Assembly: GCA_006386115.1 (NCBI GenBank)
Contig: VFIW01000131.1
Coordinates: 1 to 64,000, forward strand
Source of the DNA: Globisporangium splendens
Taxonomy: Eukaryota; Oomycota; Peronosporomycetes; Pythiales; Pythiaceae
Direction of reading: 5' to 3'
Length of the DNA stretch: 64,000 nt
In this document: piece after piece, positions 9,649-20,328 of the stretch
Layout of the letters: the number at the start of each line of letters is the position of its first letter
Position numbering within the stretch: position 1 is the first letter of the stretch
The notes under the pieces: generated by a model
Database searches by the model: none
Told to the model about the DNA's origin: nothing
The model's input: only the letters and a program-made list of their open reading frames with translations
Translations under genes and position numbers: made by a program

Positions 9649-10209
9649 GCCCTTGCTTGCCACAGATAAAGGAGCTCGTTCCCAGCCGCATGAGAATTAC
9701 CATAGAGAAAGAGAGACGCAAAGCAGCCCAATTTAGACAGCGCTCAGTCTGACACGTAAATGAAAACAGGATTCCTGCCGACATCCTGCTCAGGTCTTCT
9801 TGCGTCTTTCCCCGAGACTCCTTCCTCCCAGCCAATCCGCCAAAAACGAATGCCAGAGATGATGGATTGGTACCCTTGCCATCCAAATGGAGCTCCAAAT
9901 GGTGGAAGTTAGCTCTGCCGCTTTTTCCGTCCAAGAATATGCGTGAAGCTCCGTCCATCGGATCTATTAACTACCTGGATGACGCTGTTTGATTTGTTTT
10001 ATGGGATCCTGCGTGGCTGAATGACGAAATCCTGGCTGGCTGACCTAAAAAAACGCCACAAACGCACGCGGACGAATCTGACCTTCGTCCTTTTTGTGTC
10101 TTGTTGACCATTTCAGGCTTCGCCGACATATTTGTCACCGATCTGGCGCTGGTCGATAAGGCTCGAGACGCAGTTTCTGTCCCCAAGTGAAATATCGACT
10201 GAAACGGCG
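9649..10209. other. Intergenic stretch without a recognised gene
   Basis: Only short shadow frames occur. Nothing with family motifs or Inr-like sites near an ATG was seen. Confidence 0.4.
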
Positions 10210-10392
10210 ATGACATCCACGCCAGACGACATGTTTTACCTGGAACAAGTCGTGTGTCCTCCTGCTACTGTGCTTCGACTTGTTCCAGTTCCTGCTGGTC
10301 ACGTACTGCGTACGAAGACGGGAACTGCACGGACTTTTGCTGCTCGGAGCTGCGTTTCTCGGCATCGCGAGCTTCTTCTCCAGCAGCTAGTT
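10210..10392 (+). pseudogene. Remnant of the seven-helix membrane protein family (TM1-TM2)
   Basis: After an ATG at 10210 (MTSTPDDMFYLEQVV) a one-base shift is needed within about 10250-10262. The new frame then reads CFDLFQFLLVTYCVRRRE ... LLLLGAAFLGIASFF before a stop. This matches the first two helices of the proteins at 11654-10743, 13235-12387 and 22885-23859, including the F-Q-(Y/F)-L core and the basic loop between helices. The rest of the gene is gone. It lies on the opposite strand to the neighbouring family members, so the cluster has also undergone inversion. Confidence 0.6.
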
Positions 10393-10742
10393 TCGGTTGA
10401 GAGACAACTTAGCTGGGCAGCTACGGTACTAATTTGGTGCAGCAACTTGCTTGCAGAAGAGTGTTGGTTGTAGAGAATGCTGATCATAGAAAGCTCTGGA
10501 TCGGCATCGAAAAGTTGCACCTTCTGGGAAGAGCGCTGCGTGAGTTCTTATGTTCATGTTGCAATGACCACTTTCCATTTCGCATCGCAAAGCACACTGC
10601 ACACCAAGCACTGTTAGAGTTCCTTCTGAAGGCGCTTTGGCCGAGATGCGATGTGCGGCATCCGAGCTGACTGACTTGGGTTGCTGGTATGCATCGTCGT
10701 AGGCAGGAGTCGAACGTACCTCAAGACCGAGCATCTGGAAGC

Positions 10743-11654
10743 CTACTGGCACTGAGGCTCTATCCGGTCTTTCTGTGCTGCAAGATTGCGCTGCTCCCTG
10801 TGCAATTTGTTGGCGGCTTTCACAACGGACGTAAGGCGCATGGGGACGACACTCGAGAATTTGGCCGAGGCAACATTGACTAAACTCGGCGTCGTCGGTC
10901 CAAGGCGAGGTCGTTCTGCAGCCTCAGAGGGAGAGACTGACGTTGTCGCTTGCGCTGCTCGGGAGCCTCCGCTGGAGAGTCGAGCCTTGATTGTCATCCA
11001 CAAGCACATAACGATCGTGATCCGCATCCACAGTCCCTGGACGTGCTCCCAGTCGAGCCCCGTGACGTGGTTTAAGATTTCAAACGGGTATTCATGAGTC
11101 AGCAGCAGGAAATAGTAGAAGATCTCGGTCTTCTGGGCTGCCAGCATCCGTCAGAACCCCCGCGCTGTGGCCAAGAAGTAGAACCGGAAAAAGAAGATGA
11201 AGGCGAGCGACGCATTCTCCACAATGTTGTCCAGCTTCTCGATAAACGCGATACTGATCGATGGAGCAGCAATCTCCAGGAGGTTTGTTAAGAGCACGAG
11301 CAAGCCAAAGGGCACGAGCAGTTCGCTGAATCGGCCGAGGGTGCTGATCGACTGCAACTTGACTTTCTTGTTCATGTCACGCGCCAGGATGCTCGACTGG
11401 ATCAGGAACGTCATCACCGAGCACGTTTCGGAGATGTCATTGAGATCGCGAATGAGCTCGTGGTCTGGGTACGCGAACGGCACGAGGCTTGCGAAGCTGA
11501 GAAAGGCGATCGCGAGCAGAAGCGTCACACGAACCTCCTGGTGGCGGCGATAGAACATCGTCGAGAGGTACTGGAAGAGCGAAAAGTTCACGATCAACAC
11601 GAGCGGGAGACAGAGCGAAGTGCTTGCGAGATCCAGTTGCTCCTGAGTGGCCAT
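10743..11654 (-). pseudogene. Seven-helix membrane protein, interrupted by one stop codon
   Basis: The frame runs MATQEQLDLASTSL from an ATG at 11654. It is open to a TGA at 11151-11153 (codon 168) and then continues in the same frame to 10743. Alignment with the intact copy at 13235-12387 places the TGA at a conserved Arg codon just after the fifth helix (paralogue ISRGWR; here TARGF then stop). A single CGA to TGA change therefore accounts for the break. Helices 1-5 precede the stop; helices 6-7 with THEYPFEIL and DWEHVQGLWMR follow it. The tail is Ser/Ala-rich and basic. Start chosen as the first ATG; the frame opens slightly upstream without one. Confidence 0.65.
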
Positions 11655-12386
11655 GCCTGTTGCTGTGTAACTTGCCACTGGGATTGTTTCCTGTGCAGCG
11701 TTTCTTGAAACAGGATTGACGAAACAGCAGAGCAGGAGTGAGTCTGTGGTTAATCAGTGTGGATCAATCCCAACAGCAGGCTGAAGCAGGTAAGACTTTC
11801 CATTCTGTCTTGCCAGAGAGAAGAAGTGGGCCACGCGAAACGATACAAGACAGCACACAGCTTCCCACGTCAGTGGGTTATTTCTGTCTGCATTTGCCCT
11901 AAGATCGCCGTCCTTCATGCATACCTAGCCTAGAAGCCCCGTGTCTTTGCACACTGGCTAGACCGCCATCGTTGAAAAACTGGTACAAGCTTCATCATTG
12001 CCGACTTCGTCCAGTTTAGACCGTTCAACAAGAAGTGCGTCATCGTTGGATCGGTAATTGAGACGGAGGGGATAAGATGGCAGCTCCCTATTCAAAATGC
12101 ATATTAAAGTAGTAAAGTGAGTTGAAGCGGTCGTTCAGGTCCTTGCAAGATGCCATTCATCGCATGCATATACTTTCTTGCGAGTAGGCTGAGTGAACTG
12201 ATCTCCGAGAGGCTCTGCGTGATGCACGGCTGTGGCAAAAGCGTGATTGGATGTAGCTCGGTAAACCGAGCCCGTCTATCTCGCGTCGTGATTCCAGGGT
12301 GATTGCAACTCCTTTCTAAGCGTGGAACACTGCTTGGAGGACATGCTCACAGACTTCTGGCTTCAACTCAATTCGTCTTGGTCCGA
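11655..12386. other. Intergenic stretch between two family members
   Basis: No coding frame with recognisable motifs. It separates two minus-strand seven-helix genes and would carry the promoter of the left one. Confidence 0.4.
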
Positions 12387-13235
12387 CTAGTTGAGCTCGT
12401 GTGATTTGGCGGCTGCGACTCTCGTGATGCTCGATGACACGCTTTGGCGCTTCGAAACTGCGCTCAGTCGGTGTGCTGCAGACCCTCGCCGGTAGCCACT
12501 GCCTCTTGCGCTGACCTTTGATGTGATGCACTTGGATGAGCTTTTGACCTTTGCCCGTGCGGTGAGAACCAAACAGCCAGCGATCGTCAGACGCATGTAC
12601 GCCGCCTGGACAAACTCCCAGGACACCCCAGTCGCGGCCGTCAGCACCTCAAAAGGGAGCTCGTGCGTCGCAAACAGCAAATAGCACAGCACCTCGACTT
12701 TCCTTGTGCGCACAATCGTACGCCAGCCTCTGGATATGCCGATGTAGTAAAACCGAAAGAAGAAGATGAAGAAGACCGTGATCGACTCGAACGCATTCGG
12801 GAGGTTCTCGGACACCTGCTCACTGATCGTGCCAGGCGCAAACGTCACGACAATCGGCACGGCGATCAACGCAATGTCGGCAAGAATGAGGAGCTCGGCG
12901 ACGTACGTGAGCACAAGCACCGATTTGATCTTGAACTTGGCGTTCAGGTCGTAGCCGATGACTGTGATCTGAATCAGGAACGTGACGACAGAGCATGCCT
13001 CCGAGATGTCGTTCAATCCGTGCACAATTTCGACGTCTGGCTGCGCAAACGGGATCAGACACGCGACGCCGATGAAGCCAATCGCAAAGAGCAGCCACAT
13101 GCGATGCTCGTGTCGGCGACTCCAGTAGAAGACTAGCAGATATTGGAACAGCGTGTAGTTGATCAGCAGCACCAGCGGCAGGAACACTTGCTGCGCGATG
13201 CTGTCCATCTGAGCCTCCGTGAATGGCGTCCACAT
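12387..13235 (-). CDS. Seven-helix membrane protein of unrecognised family (intact copy A)
   Basis: 282 aa, one exon, ATG at 13235. Seven hydrophobic segments lie at about residues 17-37, 46-63, 78-96, 106-131, 149-167, 180-198 and 211-228, followed by a basic Ser/Arg tail of about 55 residues. Features shared with the copies at 11654 and 22885 are FxLFQYL in helix 1, LNDISE before helix 3, FFFRFYY at helix 5, RGWR after it, THELPFEVL in helix 6 and SWEFVQAAYMRL before helix 7. The topology resembles a small seven-pass receptor or transporter, but no known GPCR signature was seen and I do not assign a function. Two remnants flank it. Confidence 0.7.
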   Translation of the reverse strand: MWTPFTEAQMDSIAQQVFLPLVLLINYTLFQYLLVFYWSRRHEHRMWLLFAIGFIGVACLIPFAQPDVEIVHGLNDISEACSVVTFLIQITVIGYDLNAKFKIKSVLVLTYVAELLILADIALIAVPIVVTFAPGTISEQVSENLPNAFESITVFFIFFFRFYYIGISRGWRTIVRTRKVEVLCYLLFATHELPFEVLTAATGVSWEFVQAAYMRLTIAGCLVLTARAKVKSSSKCITSKVSARGSGYRRGSAAHRLSAVSKRQSVSSSITRVAAAKSHELN

Positions 13236-13456
13236 ATCTGAAGCTCGTTTAAAGCCGCGCTAGCGTTCGATTGTGTTGAGAATGCACTCGCTGCAGACGC
13301 GTATTGGCTCTTGCCCGACCTAGTTGAAAAAGGTATTCTTAGCCTCGCCTTGCTCAGACGGTGCAGCCATGCCACAATAGCCATGAACCTGTTGCTGATT
13401 ACCACAGCCGACAAGCGGAGAATAAGGGTAATCGGCTTTTCCTGATCATCGAGTGT

Positions 13457-13713
13457 TCAAGAGCATTCATTAACCGATGTCAGTTTGAATGCTGTGTTGA
13501 GATCGTATCCGATGACCACGATGTTGGGGTCTGCGCGGGCGAACGGTACGGTGCAGAAAACCCCGACGACGCTCGCGGCAAGCAGTAAGCCGACCCGCGA
13601 CGAGTCCAGTAGAATACGATGAGGTACTCGCATAGCGCACAGTATAGTGCGAGCGGCATGAAAAGCTGGTGTGCCCATTGACCTATTGTGCTCGGTGGTT
13701 CCGTAGCCTCCAT
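13457..13713 (-). pseudogene. Remnant of the seven-helix family with internal deletion
   Basis: The ATG at 13713 opens a frame with HQLFMPLALYCALCEYLIVFYWTRR, equal to helix 1. A frameshift then leads to GLLLAASVVGVFCTVPFARADPN (helix 2), joined directly to VIGYDLNTAFKLTSV. Compared with the intact neighbour, about 20 residues containing LNDISE and most of helix 3 are missing at that join. Helices 4-7 are absent. Confidence 0.6.
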
Positions 13714-13829
13714 TGCCTTCTAGCGATAACCATGCAGAGCAAAAACAAATGCGATGGTCGAGGTAGTCGAGAAAGTGAGAGAGGAAGGGAGCTGGTGTTG
13801 TGACCAACTTGAGCACTTTCGCCGTCATT

Positions 13830-15026
13830 TCAGAGAAAGTACATTGGAAGTCATTTTATCACTTGTATTGGTAGGCTATACTAGAATGCTGAAGGTGTCT
13901 GGAGGTTAAATGCAATGAAAACGTAGGGTAAACTGATTTTGCGTGACTTCAGTTGGTAACCGGTTGTGTCCTCGTTCCACTCGCAAAAAAAAAGCGAACA
14001 AACCAAATGGATGATGCGCCGCGAAGTGCGAGCGAAGACCCGAGCGCCGACTGCCTCGGGTACGTCTCTGCGGGCGCTCTGCTTCCTGCCTTTGCGCGCC
14101 TCCGTTGAGTGCATCGCCTGGTTCGCCTCATGCGCTCACCTGCCTCTGGCTTTCTGTCCAATCGTGTCTGTAGCTGTCGCATCACCGGGTCGCTGACGCT
14201 GCTCGGCGTGTCGGCTTTTTTTCTAAATGAGGTAGGAGGAGTGTTCGCGTCAATGTTGATGGCACTTGTGCTTGCGCGTGGCTAATTGCTGCTATGTGAT
14301 TTCATATGCAAACGCAAGCGCAACAAAGTGGCGCGTAGCAACGTCGGCGAGCGGCGATGGCTGTTGGTGTGCACTGGCGCCTTTGCAGCGGCAGGTGTGT
14401 GGCGCGCGACAACAGGCGTGTTCAGTGGCAGTTCATCCCAGCAAGAACACACCAAGCAGAGATGAAAAATACACGACAAGCTCTGTTGGGTTAAATATCA
14501 CGTGCATGTGTCATTGTTTTTGTTTTTAAAATGTTGCCCTTTACTTTATGCATACTTTTACAAAAGTAACACAAGACGAACCAAGTGTGCGGAACAACTC
14601 AAACACAAGGTTTTTGCAAAGGCATGTTGAGAGAGCGAGTATGGTGTGCTGGAGGCGGTTTGCTGCATGTTCGTATACAACCTCCACTACAAAATCAACC
14701 CAAAATTCCGAGCACACCCACATAACCTCATCTCATCTCTCTCTCGCATGTTGCAACTTTGTGCAACACACACTTGCTTGTCTTGCTCGTTTGCTTTTTT
14801 CTTCGTCATTGTCTGTCGTTCAGTTCATCGTCGGCCACTCCACTTGTTGCTCCATATCCAATATCACGTTTCTTGCGCACCACTCAACACACCAAAGGCG
14901 CCAGCTGCCACTGGGACCACATATACTTGTTCTCTTGTTCTCTCTCTCTCTCTCTCTCGAGTCCATTTTGTTGCTTCATATCCCCACCCACTCGTCGTTC
15001 TTCTAACCTCATGATGCTGGTTGCGT
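13830..15026. repeat. Intergenic stretch with a CT microsatellite
   Basis: About 1.2 kb without a supported gene. A (CT)n run lies at about 14939-14959. Pyrimidine-rich tracts are common from 14720 onward, just beyond the 3' end of the bHLH-PAS gene. Confidence 0.4.
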
Positions 15027-16415
15027 TTACGAAAGCGGGAGCAGACTGCAGTGCAGGTTTGCCGGACGATGCATGTTGTCGTGGATCATGGCCACCGACA
15101 CAAACACCTAGTTGGCAACGAATTGACACATTTGACAAACACACTCCGAATTAGACACCCACTTCTAAGAATAACCATTTGTGAGTCAGGAACAACCAAA
15201 GCATACCTTGCGGTCGCCCGTGTTGGAGAAATGCCACATCATCTTGGACTGCGCCGACGCCATCTCGCACGACAGGATCTTGCCCACGAGCGAGTACATC
15301 TTCGGCGCGTCCATGGCCGTGCACATCGTGTACAAACTGTGGAGGCGCAGCTCGTCGATGTTCTTGCAGCAGAGCTCCAGGAAGAGCCCGTTGGCCTCGA
15401 CGATCGTGCCGTCCAGCTTGGCGAGCAGACTCGGCATGCTGCTGTTGGCGAACACGTCCTTGTACGTCGCGCTCGAGCCTTCGATGCAGTCCAAGTGGTA
15501 GCCAGGGTTCGCGCCCGCGCTGGATGCGCCGCCAAAGATGTTGGACTCTAAATCTAATGGGAACGACGACTGGATGCCGCCGGGCATCGACAGCGCCGGC
15601 ACGGGCGACGGCATGCTGTCGATGATGAACGTGTTGCCCTTGCTGTCGATCTGTGGCGGCGGCGCCGTGATGGACAGTCTGGAGGGACCCGCGGGCGACG
15701 GCAGCCGGTGTGGCAGGGGCGGCGTCGGCGGCGGGTGAGAGATATGCTGCTGCGGGTTGCCGTGGTCGTTTGGGGTGGCACCGCGCGACGACGGCGTGCT
15801 GTGCTGCTGCTGGGGCTGATGCTGGCCTGGCTGCTGCTGGTTGCGCTCGAGGAACGAGATGTAGTCGAGCGTGGCCTGCAGCACGCTGTACTTGTCCTTC
15901 TTGGACGACGAGTAGCCGGCGCCCTCGAGCTTGTTGCGCAGGATGTCAAACTGGTTGCTGATGCGCAGGATGCGGCGCTGCTCGCGCAGGTTGTGGCGCT
16001 GCTTCTTGCTCAGGTCCACCGACCCGCCGGGAGTCATCGGCGTCATCGGGAACGGACTCTCGCACGACGACGTGTCCCTACACACACATTCGCCACCACC
16101 ATGTCAGCATCACCCACATATCCACATACAACAACAAATACGCAAACAGACGCACCCATTCGAGATGACGTTCTGGTCGATGAGGTTGAGCTTGATGTGC
16201 ATCGGGTACGGCGGCTGCGCGTCCACCTTGGGCGAGATCGTCGAGTACGTGATCTCGAGCGGCGACGTCGCGCTGCTGCTGCTGGCGTGCTGCTGGAGCG
16301 TATTACTCCCACCTCGCGGCTGCTGCGCGTGTCCTACGGGCGGCTCGAGTGTGAGGCCATGGCGCGGGTTGGTGGCAGAAGACGCGGCATCTGCGGAAGG
16401 AGGCATCGTCGCCAT
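15027..16415 (-). CDS. bHLH-PAS-like transcription factor (three exons)
   Basis: Model on the minus strand: exon 1 16415-16156, exon 2 16077-15207, exon 3 15107-15027, giving 403 aa. Introns are 78 and 99 bp with GT-AG ends and frame-preserving phases. Residues about 111-164 form a basic helix-loop-helix: basic KKQRHNLREQRR, helix 1 ISNQFDILRNKL, a loop, helix 2 KKDKYSVLQATLDYISFLE. A Gln/Pro/Ser-rich linker follows. Residues about 292-395 look like a PAS fold (MPSLLAKLDGTIVEANGLFLE ... FSNTGDRKVFVSVAMIHD). The last PAS strand is completed only by exon 3, which supports the splicing. bHLH factors bind E-box DNA as dimers and PAS domains mediate dimerisation or sensing; the ligand is unknown. 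Start is the first Met of MATMPPSAD. Exon 1 has no known domain. Confidence 0.75.
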
Positions 16416-18540
16416 TTGTGTGTGGACGGGTGGAGGGGGAGCGAGCGAACGAGCGAGCGAGCGGATACGTAGGATTCGTGTCGATATGGACGCCTCCCTC
16501 TCGCACAGGTTTTGTATGTAGAGGCAAGCGCGCGAGTCGGCAAATGCAAAAGAAGCGCGCAGCTGCGCCGGTTGCACGCAGGAGGACCGACAAGAACCGC
16601 AAGGACGAGCTCTCCCTCTGGTATACAAAATCCTTCTTTAAAAATCGTGTCACTTCAAAAAGTAACACAGCAAGGCTCTGATTCTTGTCGCGCTCTGTTT
16701 TGCGCTTCGAGTTCACTTCACCCTCTCTAAAGCGGGTACATGAGATGAAGCGAATCATTTGCAGGCACAGGAAACCTTTATAAACAAAAGGTATTGGATT
16801 GCAAAGGGTCAGGATCGCGCCGAATTTCATTTTTTGCAAGTGTATTTTTGGCTCCACTCTGTGCAATAGACTTTGGTGGTGTGTGTCGAGCGCGTATTAC
16901 GGTGTGTTTGCTGTCTGCTGAGAAAAATTCGATGGAGAGACGACAGAAAACAGAAATGCGCAGCAAGATCTGACTGGTCTGGATCTTGGCGCTTCGGTTA
17001 CTTCAGCGCTCGCTGTTGTTGCTGCCATCCTCCTCCTCTGCGACATCCGTGTTCATTCAAAACAAAGAAGAAAAAATAGGCACAAAAGGAGTCTGCATAC
17101 TGATTTGAGTTACGTTGCTTGCTCTTTCCGAAATGGGTGAGCACAATCGCGCCAAAGAAAGGCCAAAAAAGAACGCTGTTTGGTCCAACCAGAGCGGGAG
17201 TAATGTTACTTCAGAGCTGAGCGATTTTTTGCTGCCGACTCGTGCAAGAAGGGATGGGGAGAGCCTGCGTGTTCAAGTGTTGGAGTGTTTTGCATCGCAG
17301 CGAGAGCCGACGTGCATGTGCAAATGCTGCTTGTTTGCTGTTGGCGTTTCTTGGCAACACTGTCCACAATTCGCTGATTTGTTTGTTTGTTTGCTTGCTT
17401 GCCGAGCGAGTGTGCAAAACTAGGTCGTAAAATGAGAAACGCTCGCTCTCTGCCACTACAAAGAAAAGCCATTTGGAGCCACCAAAAGACAGAACCTTGT
17501 GCTTTTTTACAACAAAAGGCTACAAAACCAAAATGCGCACAACCATACGATTTGTGTGTTGCTGCAAGCAATCGAGTGTGTGGAATTTGTGGCGATTGTT
17601 GCCAGCACCATACAAACGGCAAGTGTTTTCCAGTAGTCATTTGTGGCTCTGCTGGCAAGATGGAAAGTGTGGCAATCGTGGAAATCTTGTGGCGAGAAGG
17701 ACGGATCTGACCACACGGCTGAAGCCATTCGCGTTATCTCATTTCGCAGTGCTCACTTATAACCACAGCACCCTCCGCAAAAGACATGACTTGTGGGAAA
17801 TGGTTTCAGTGAGTTGTCTGTGGGTTTTTGCCTGAACAGAAATGCGCAGAGCTGCGGCTAAAACTGCGGGTCCAAAGTGCATGTATGGAGACAAAAACAT
17901 GAGAACGATCACGACAAATAAATCAGGCGATCTGAGTTTTGCGCTTTCTTTTTGGCGGTCAGCAACATGGGTACTGTACTAGACCCTCGATCTGAAATTT
18001 TGTGTGGATACGCTTTTTTTTATATGTGAGCTCTGTGTGTGGATAGTGCGGTACAAAAGTATCTTTTTCTCGGTCACTGACTGCGATGACGTCGCCCAGT
18101 CCTCCATGCGTGGGCTCTGATTGTGGTCGCCCTCGCTGTCGGCGTCATTGCTGATTTCCACACGCCTCGTTCCATTATGAGAATCTGGAGCAGCGAAATC
18201 TCAGCCTTGTTTCGTTAAAAGGCGCCGCAGTGTCCCACTGCCTTGGGAGGCTTTTGTACCCACCTTGAGGAGGGAGGAGGGAGGGACCAAGTGAAGATGG
18301 GCCTCTAGCAAAGCAACAGCAAGCAACAGCAAGCGAGAGCGCAGGGAAAAAGCAGGAGGCGGATGAAGCGCACTGCCAGCACTCCCCAGTGCTACTGGAG
18401 ACTGCGAGCAGGTTGCATGTTCCGAGCGCATCTCCTCCCAATTGTGCATCCATCTTTGCCTCGCATCCATCCCCCTTCTCGCGTTCCTGCTCGAGTGGAC
18501 CTCTTCATAATCCTTCCTGCTGTACCTATTACACAGCATC
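16416..18540. other. Long intergenic stretch, no gene supported
   Basis: About 2.1 kb between the divergently transcribed bHLH-PAS and radial-spoke genes. Frames present are short, lack homology marks and have AT-rich codon use unlike the neighbours. It must hold the promoters of both genes. Confidence 0.4.
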
Positions 18541-18618
18541 AGCCAATCAGTGCGTCTGATGGCATCCCACACTCGAAACGATTGGCTGCTATAGTCTCGT
18601 TTTGTTTTAGCCAATCAG
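18541..18618. promoter_or_regulatory. Cluster of three CCAAT boxes upstream of RSPH3
   Basis: AGCCAATCAG occurs at 18541-18550 and again at 18609-18618, with an inverted ATTGGCT at 18581-18587 between them. The cluster lies about 205-280 bp upstream of the RSPH3 start codon. CCAAT boxes are bound by NF-Y complexes in eukaryotes. The same words form the dyad upstream of the ABC transporter at 41307-41340. Confidence 0.45.
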
Positions 18619-18822
18619 ACACTAGGTATCATTCTCGAGGTCTGATCGGACTCAGAGGGGAGCACGAAAGGACACGAAAGAATGATAAAACCCGCAACTC
18701 CTCTTGACGAGTCTGACGTTGTGCGCTTTTGAAGCGATGCGATGCGATCGATCGACCAAGCGCCGTGCGCGTCTTTTGAAGCCGCTATAGAAAGAAAGGA
18801 ATAGACAGAGGAGGCGCTCGGG

Positions 18823-19934
18823 ATGCAGGCAGGTGGGTACGAGTTCTCTGCCGCGCCGCGGTCCGTCTCCACCAAGCGCATCAAGCCGCACAGAGACAAT
18901 GGGTGCGTCTTTCCTTTGTTTGTGTGCTCGTGTTGGGCTCGTATGGCTCTAATCTCTGCTTGGATTGACCCCTACTATTTGGTTGCAGTGGCGAACGACC
19001 GCAAAATATCATGTACGACAAGCGGGTGCATCGAGGGAGCGCCTACGTGACGCGAGAGGTGAGTTCCGTAGACTTGCCAGTGTTCATGTGGCGCTGAGGA
19101 AAGTCGAATTAATTGGTACACATTTGTGTCGTGGGGGATTGGTAGGAGACACCAGAGGGGTCAGTGTCGCCTGAAACTCGGAAAGCCAAGTCGAATCGGT
19201 CGAATCATCAGCAACAAAGTGCGCATTATCAGCAGCAGCGTCCTGTCACGCCGCCGCCACTCGATGGTAGAACGCACATGGATATCCAAACCGACAACTA
19301 TTTGGAGGAGCTGTCCGATCGCAATCCCGAAGTCGACGTGGATACACAGACAGATACACTGCTGGATTTGCATCCTCCGATCACATTTGTGCCCAAGGCG
19401 TCCGGGGTCGATGTCTCAACGCAGATCGAGAACGGCGATCTGTTCGATTTCGATCTCGAAGTGGAACCAATTCTGGAAGTCCTCGTGGGCAAAACTCTGG
19501 AAATTGGAATGCTCGAGGTGCTCGAGGAGAACGAGCTGCGCGAGATCCGTCAGCGACAAGAGCTCTTCGAGCAGGCTCGCAACGCTGAACTAGCCGAAGT
19601 GCAGCGGCTCGAGGCTGAGGCCAAGCGCAAGTTCGCCGAGAAACAGCGTCGGCTGGACGAAGAGCAAAAACGGATATCAGCGCAAGCAGAGCTCGAAGAA
19701 AAAGTCGCTGCACGCGCGTACGCGAAGCGGTATTTGTCGGATTTGCACGCGCAGGTGTTCGATTCGCTCGTCGAGACGGGCCATTTCTACGATCCGCTGC
19801 TCAAGGACGTGAAAGAGGTGTTTTTGCCGCGCGTGGTGGAAAATGCGTCGGCTGTGGCGCAAGAACTCGATCTGGCGCGGCGAGTGCTCGAGTCCCTTTT
19901 GATCGACACAATAAAGCGACGAACCACCGCATGA
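18823..19934 (+). CDS. RSPH3: Radial spoke protein 3 (flagellar axoneme), three exons
   Basis: Exons 18823-18902, 18989-19058 and 19146-19934 join in frame to 312 aa; both introns are 86-87 bp with GT-AG ends. The family signature begins in exon 2 (NIMYDKRVHRGSAYV) and continues in exon 3 with GRTHMDIQTDNYLEELSDR, a second TQTD-containing segment, DVSTQIENGDLFDFDLEVEPILEVLVGKTLE and a long charged coiled coil rich in Glu/Arg/Lys/Ala. RSPH3 is a core dimer of the radial spoke that docks spokes to outer doublets and acts as an A-kinase anchor. Its presence fits an organism with motile flagellate zoospores. The C-terminal extension after the coiled coil is short compared with animal orthologues. 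Confidence 0.9.
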
Positions 19935-20328
19935 ACCTGCTCAGAATGAACGAAAAACGGAGCTTGAGCCAGTTGAGATGTGCGAAACCAACCACCGACA
20001 CTGTACATGCAACCAGCCAACGTAGCGGGCATGTACTAGTAGCATAACCATCCAGCCCCGCTTTCTTGCCTTTTTGCCTTGATCATTTGCGTCATTCTCG
20101 TTGACAACATGGGTACACAACTTCATTTGTACGCCATGCGGTGCTATTTATCCTGTGGTGGTTGTGCTCCCTCTCTAATGCGATATTTGCTTTTGTGCAT
20201 CGTTGTAGAGAGGGAAGACGAGGTTTTATTGTGTTTAGATCTGTGGCCAGCCGCGCTGCCCTCGTTGAGGTTTTATCGACAACAGTATCTTCACCAAGCG
20301 ATAGAAAGAAAAGGAGGAAACAACCAAG

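Noticed and set aside
13980..14960. Possible RNA genes or CRISPR-like repeats
   Set aside because: No A/B-box pair, cloverleaf or spaced identical repeats were found here or elsewhere in the window; the only simple repeats are microsatellites.
15708..16472. 254-codon plus frame
   Set aside because: Antisense to the bHLH-PAS exons and its intron; Arg/Leu/Val-rich low complexity, no family marks.
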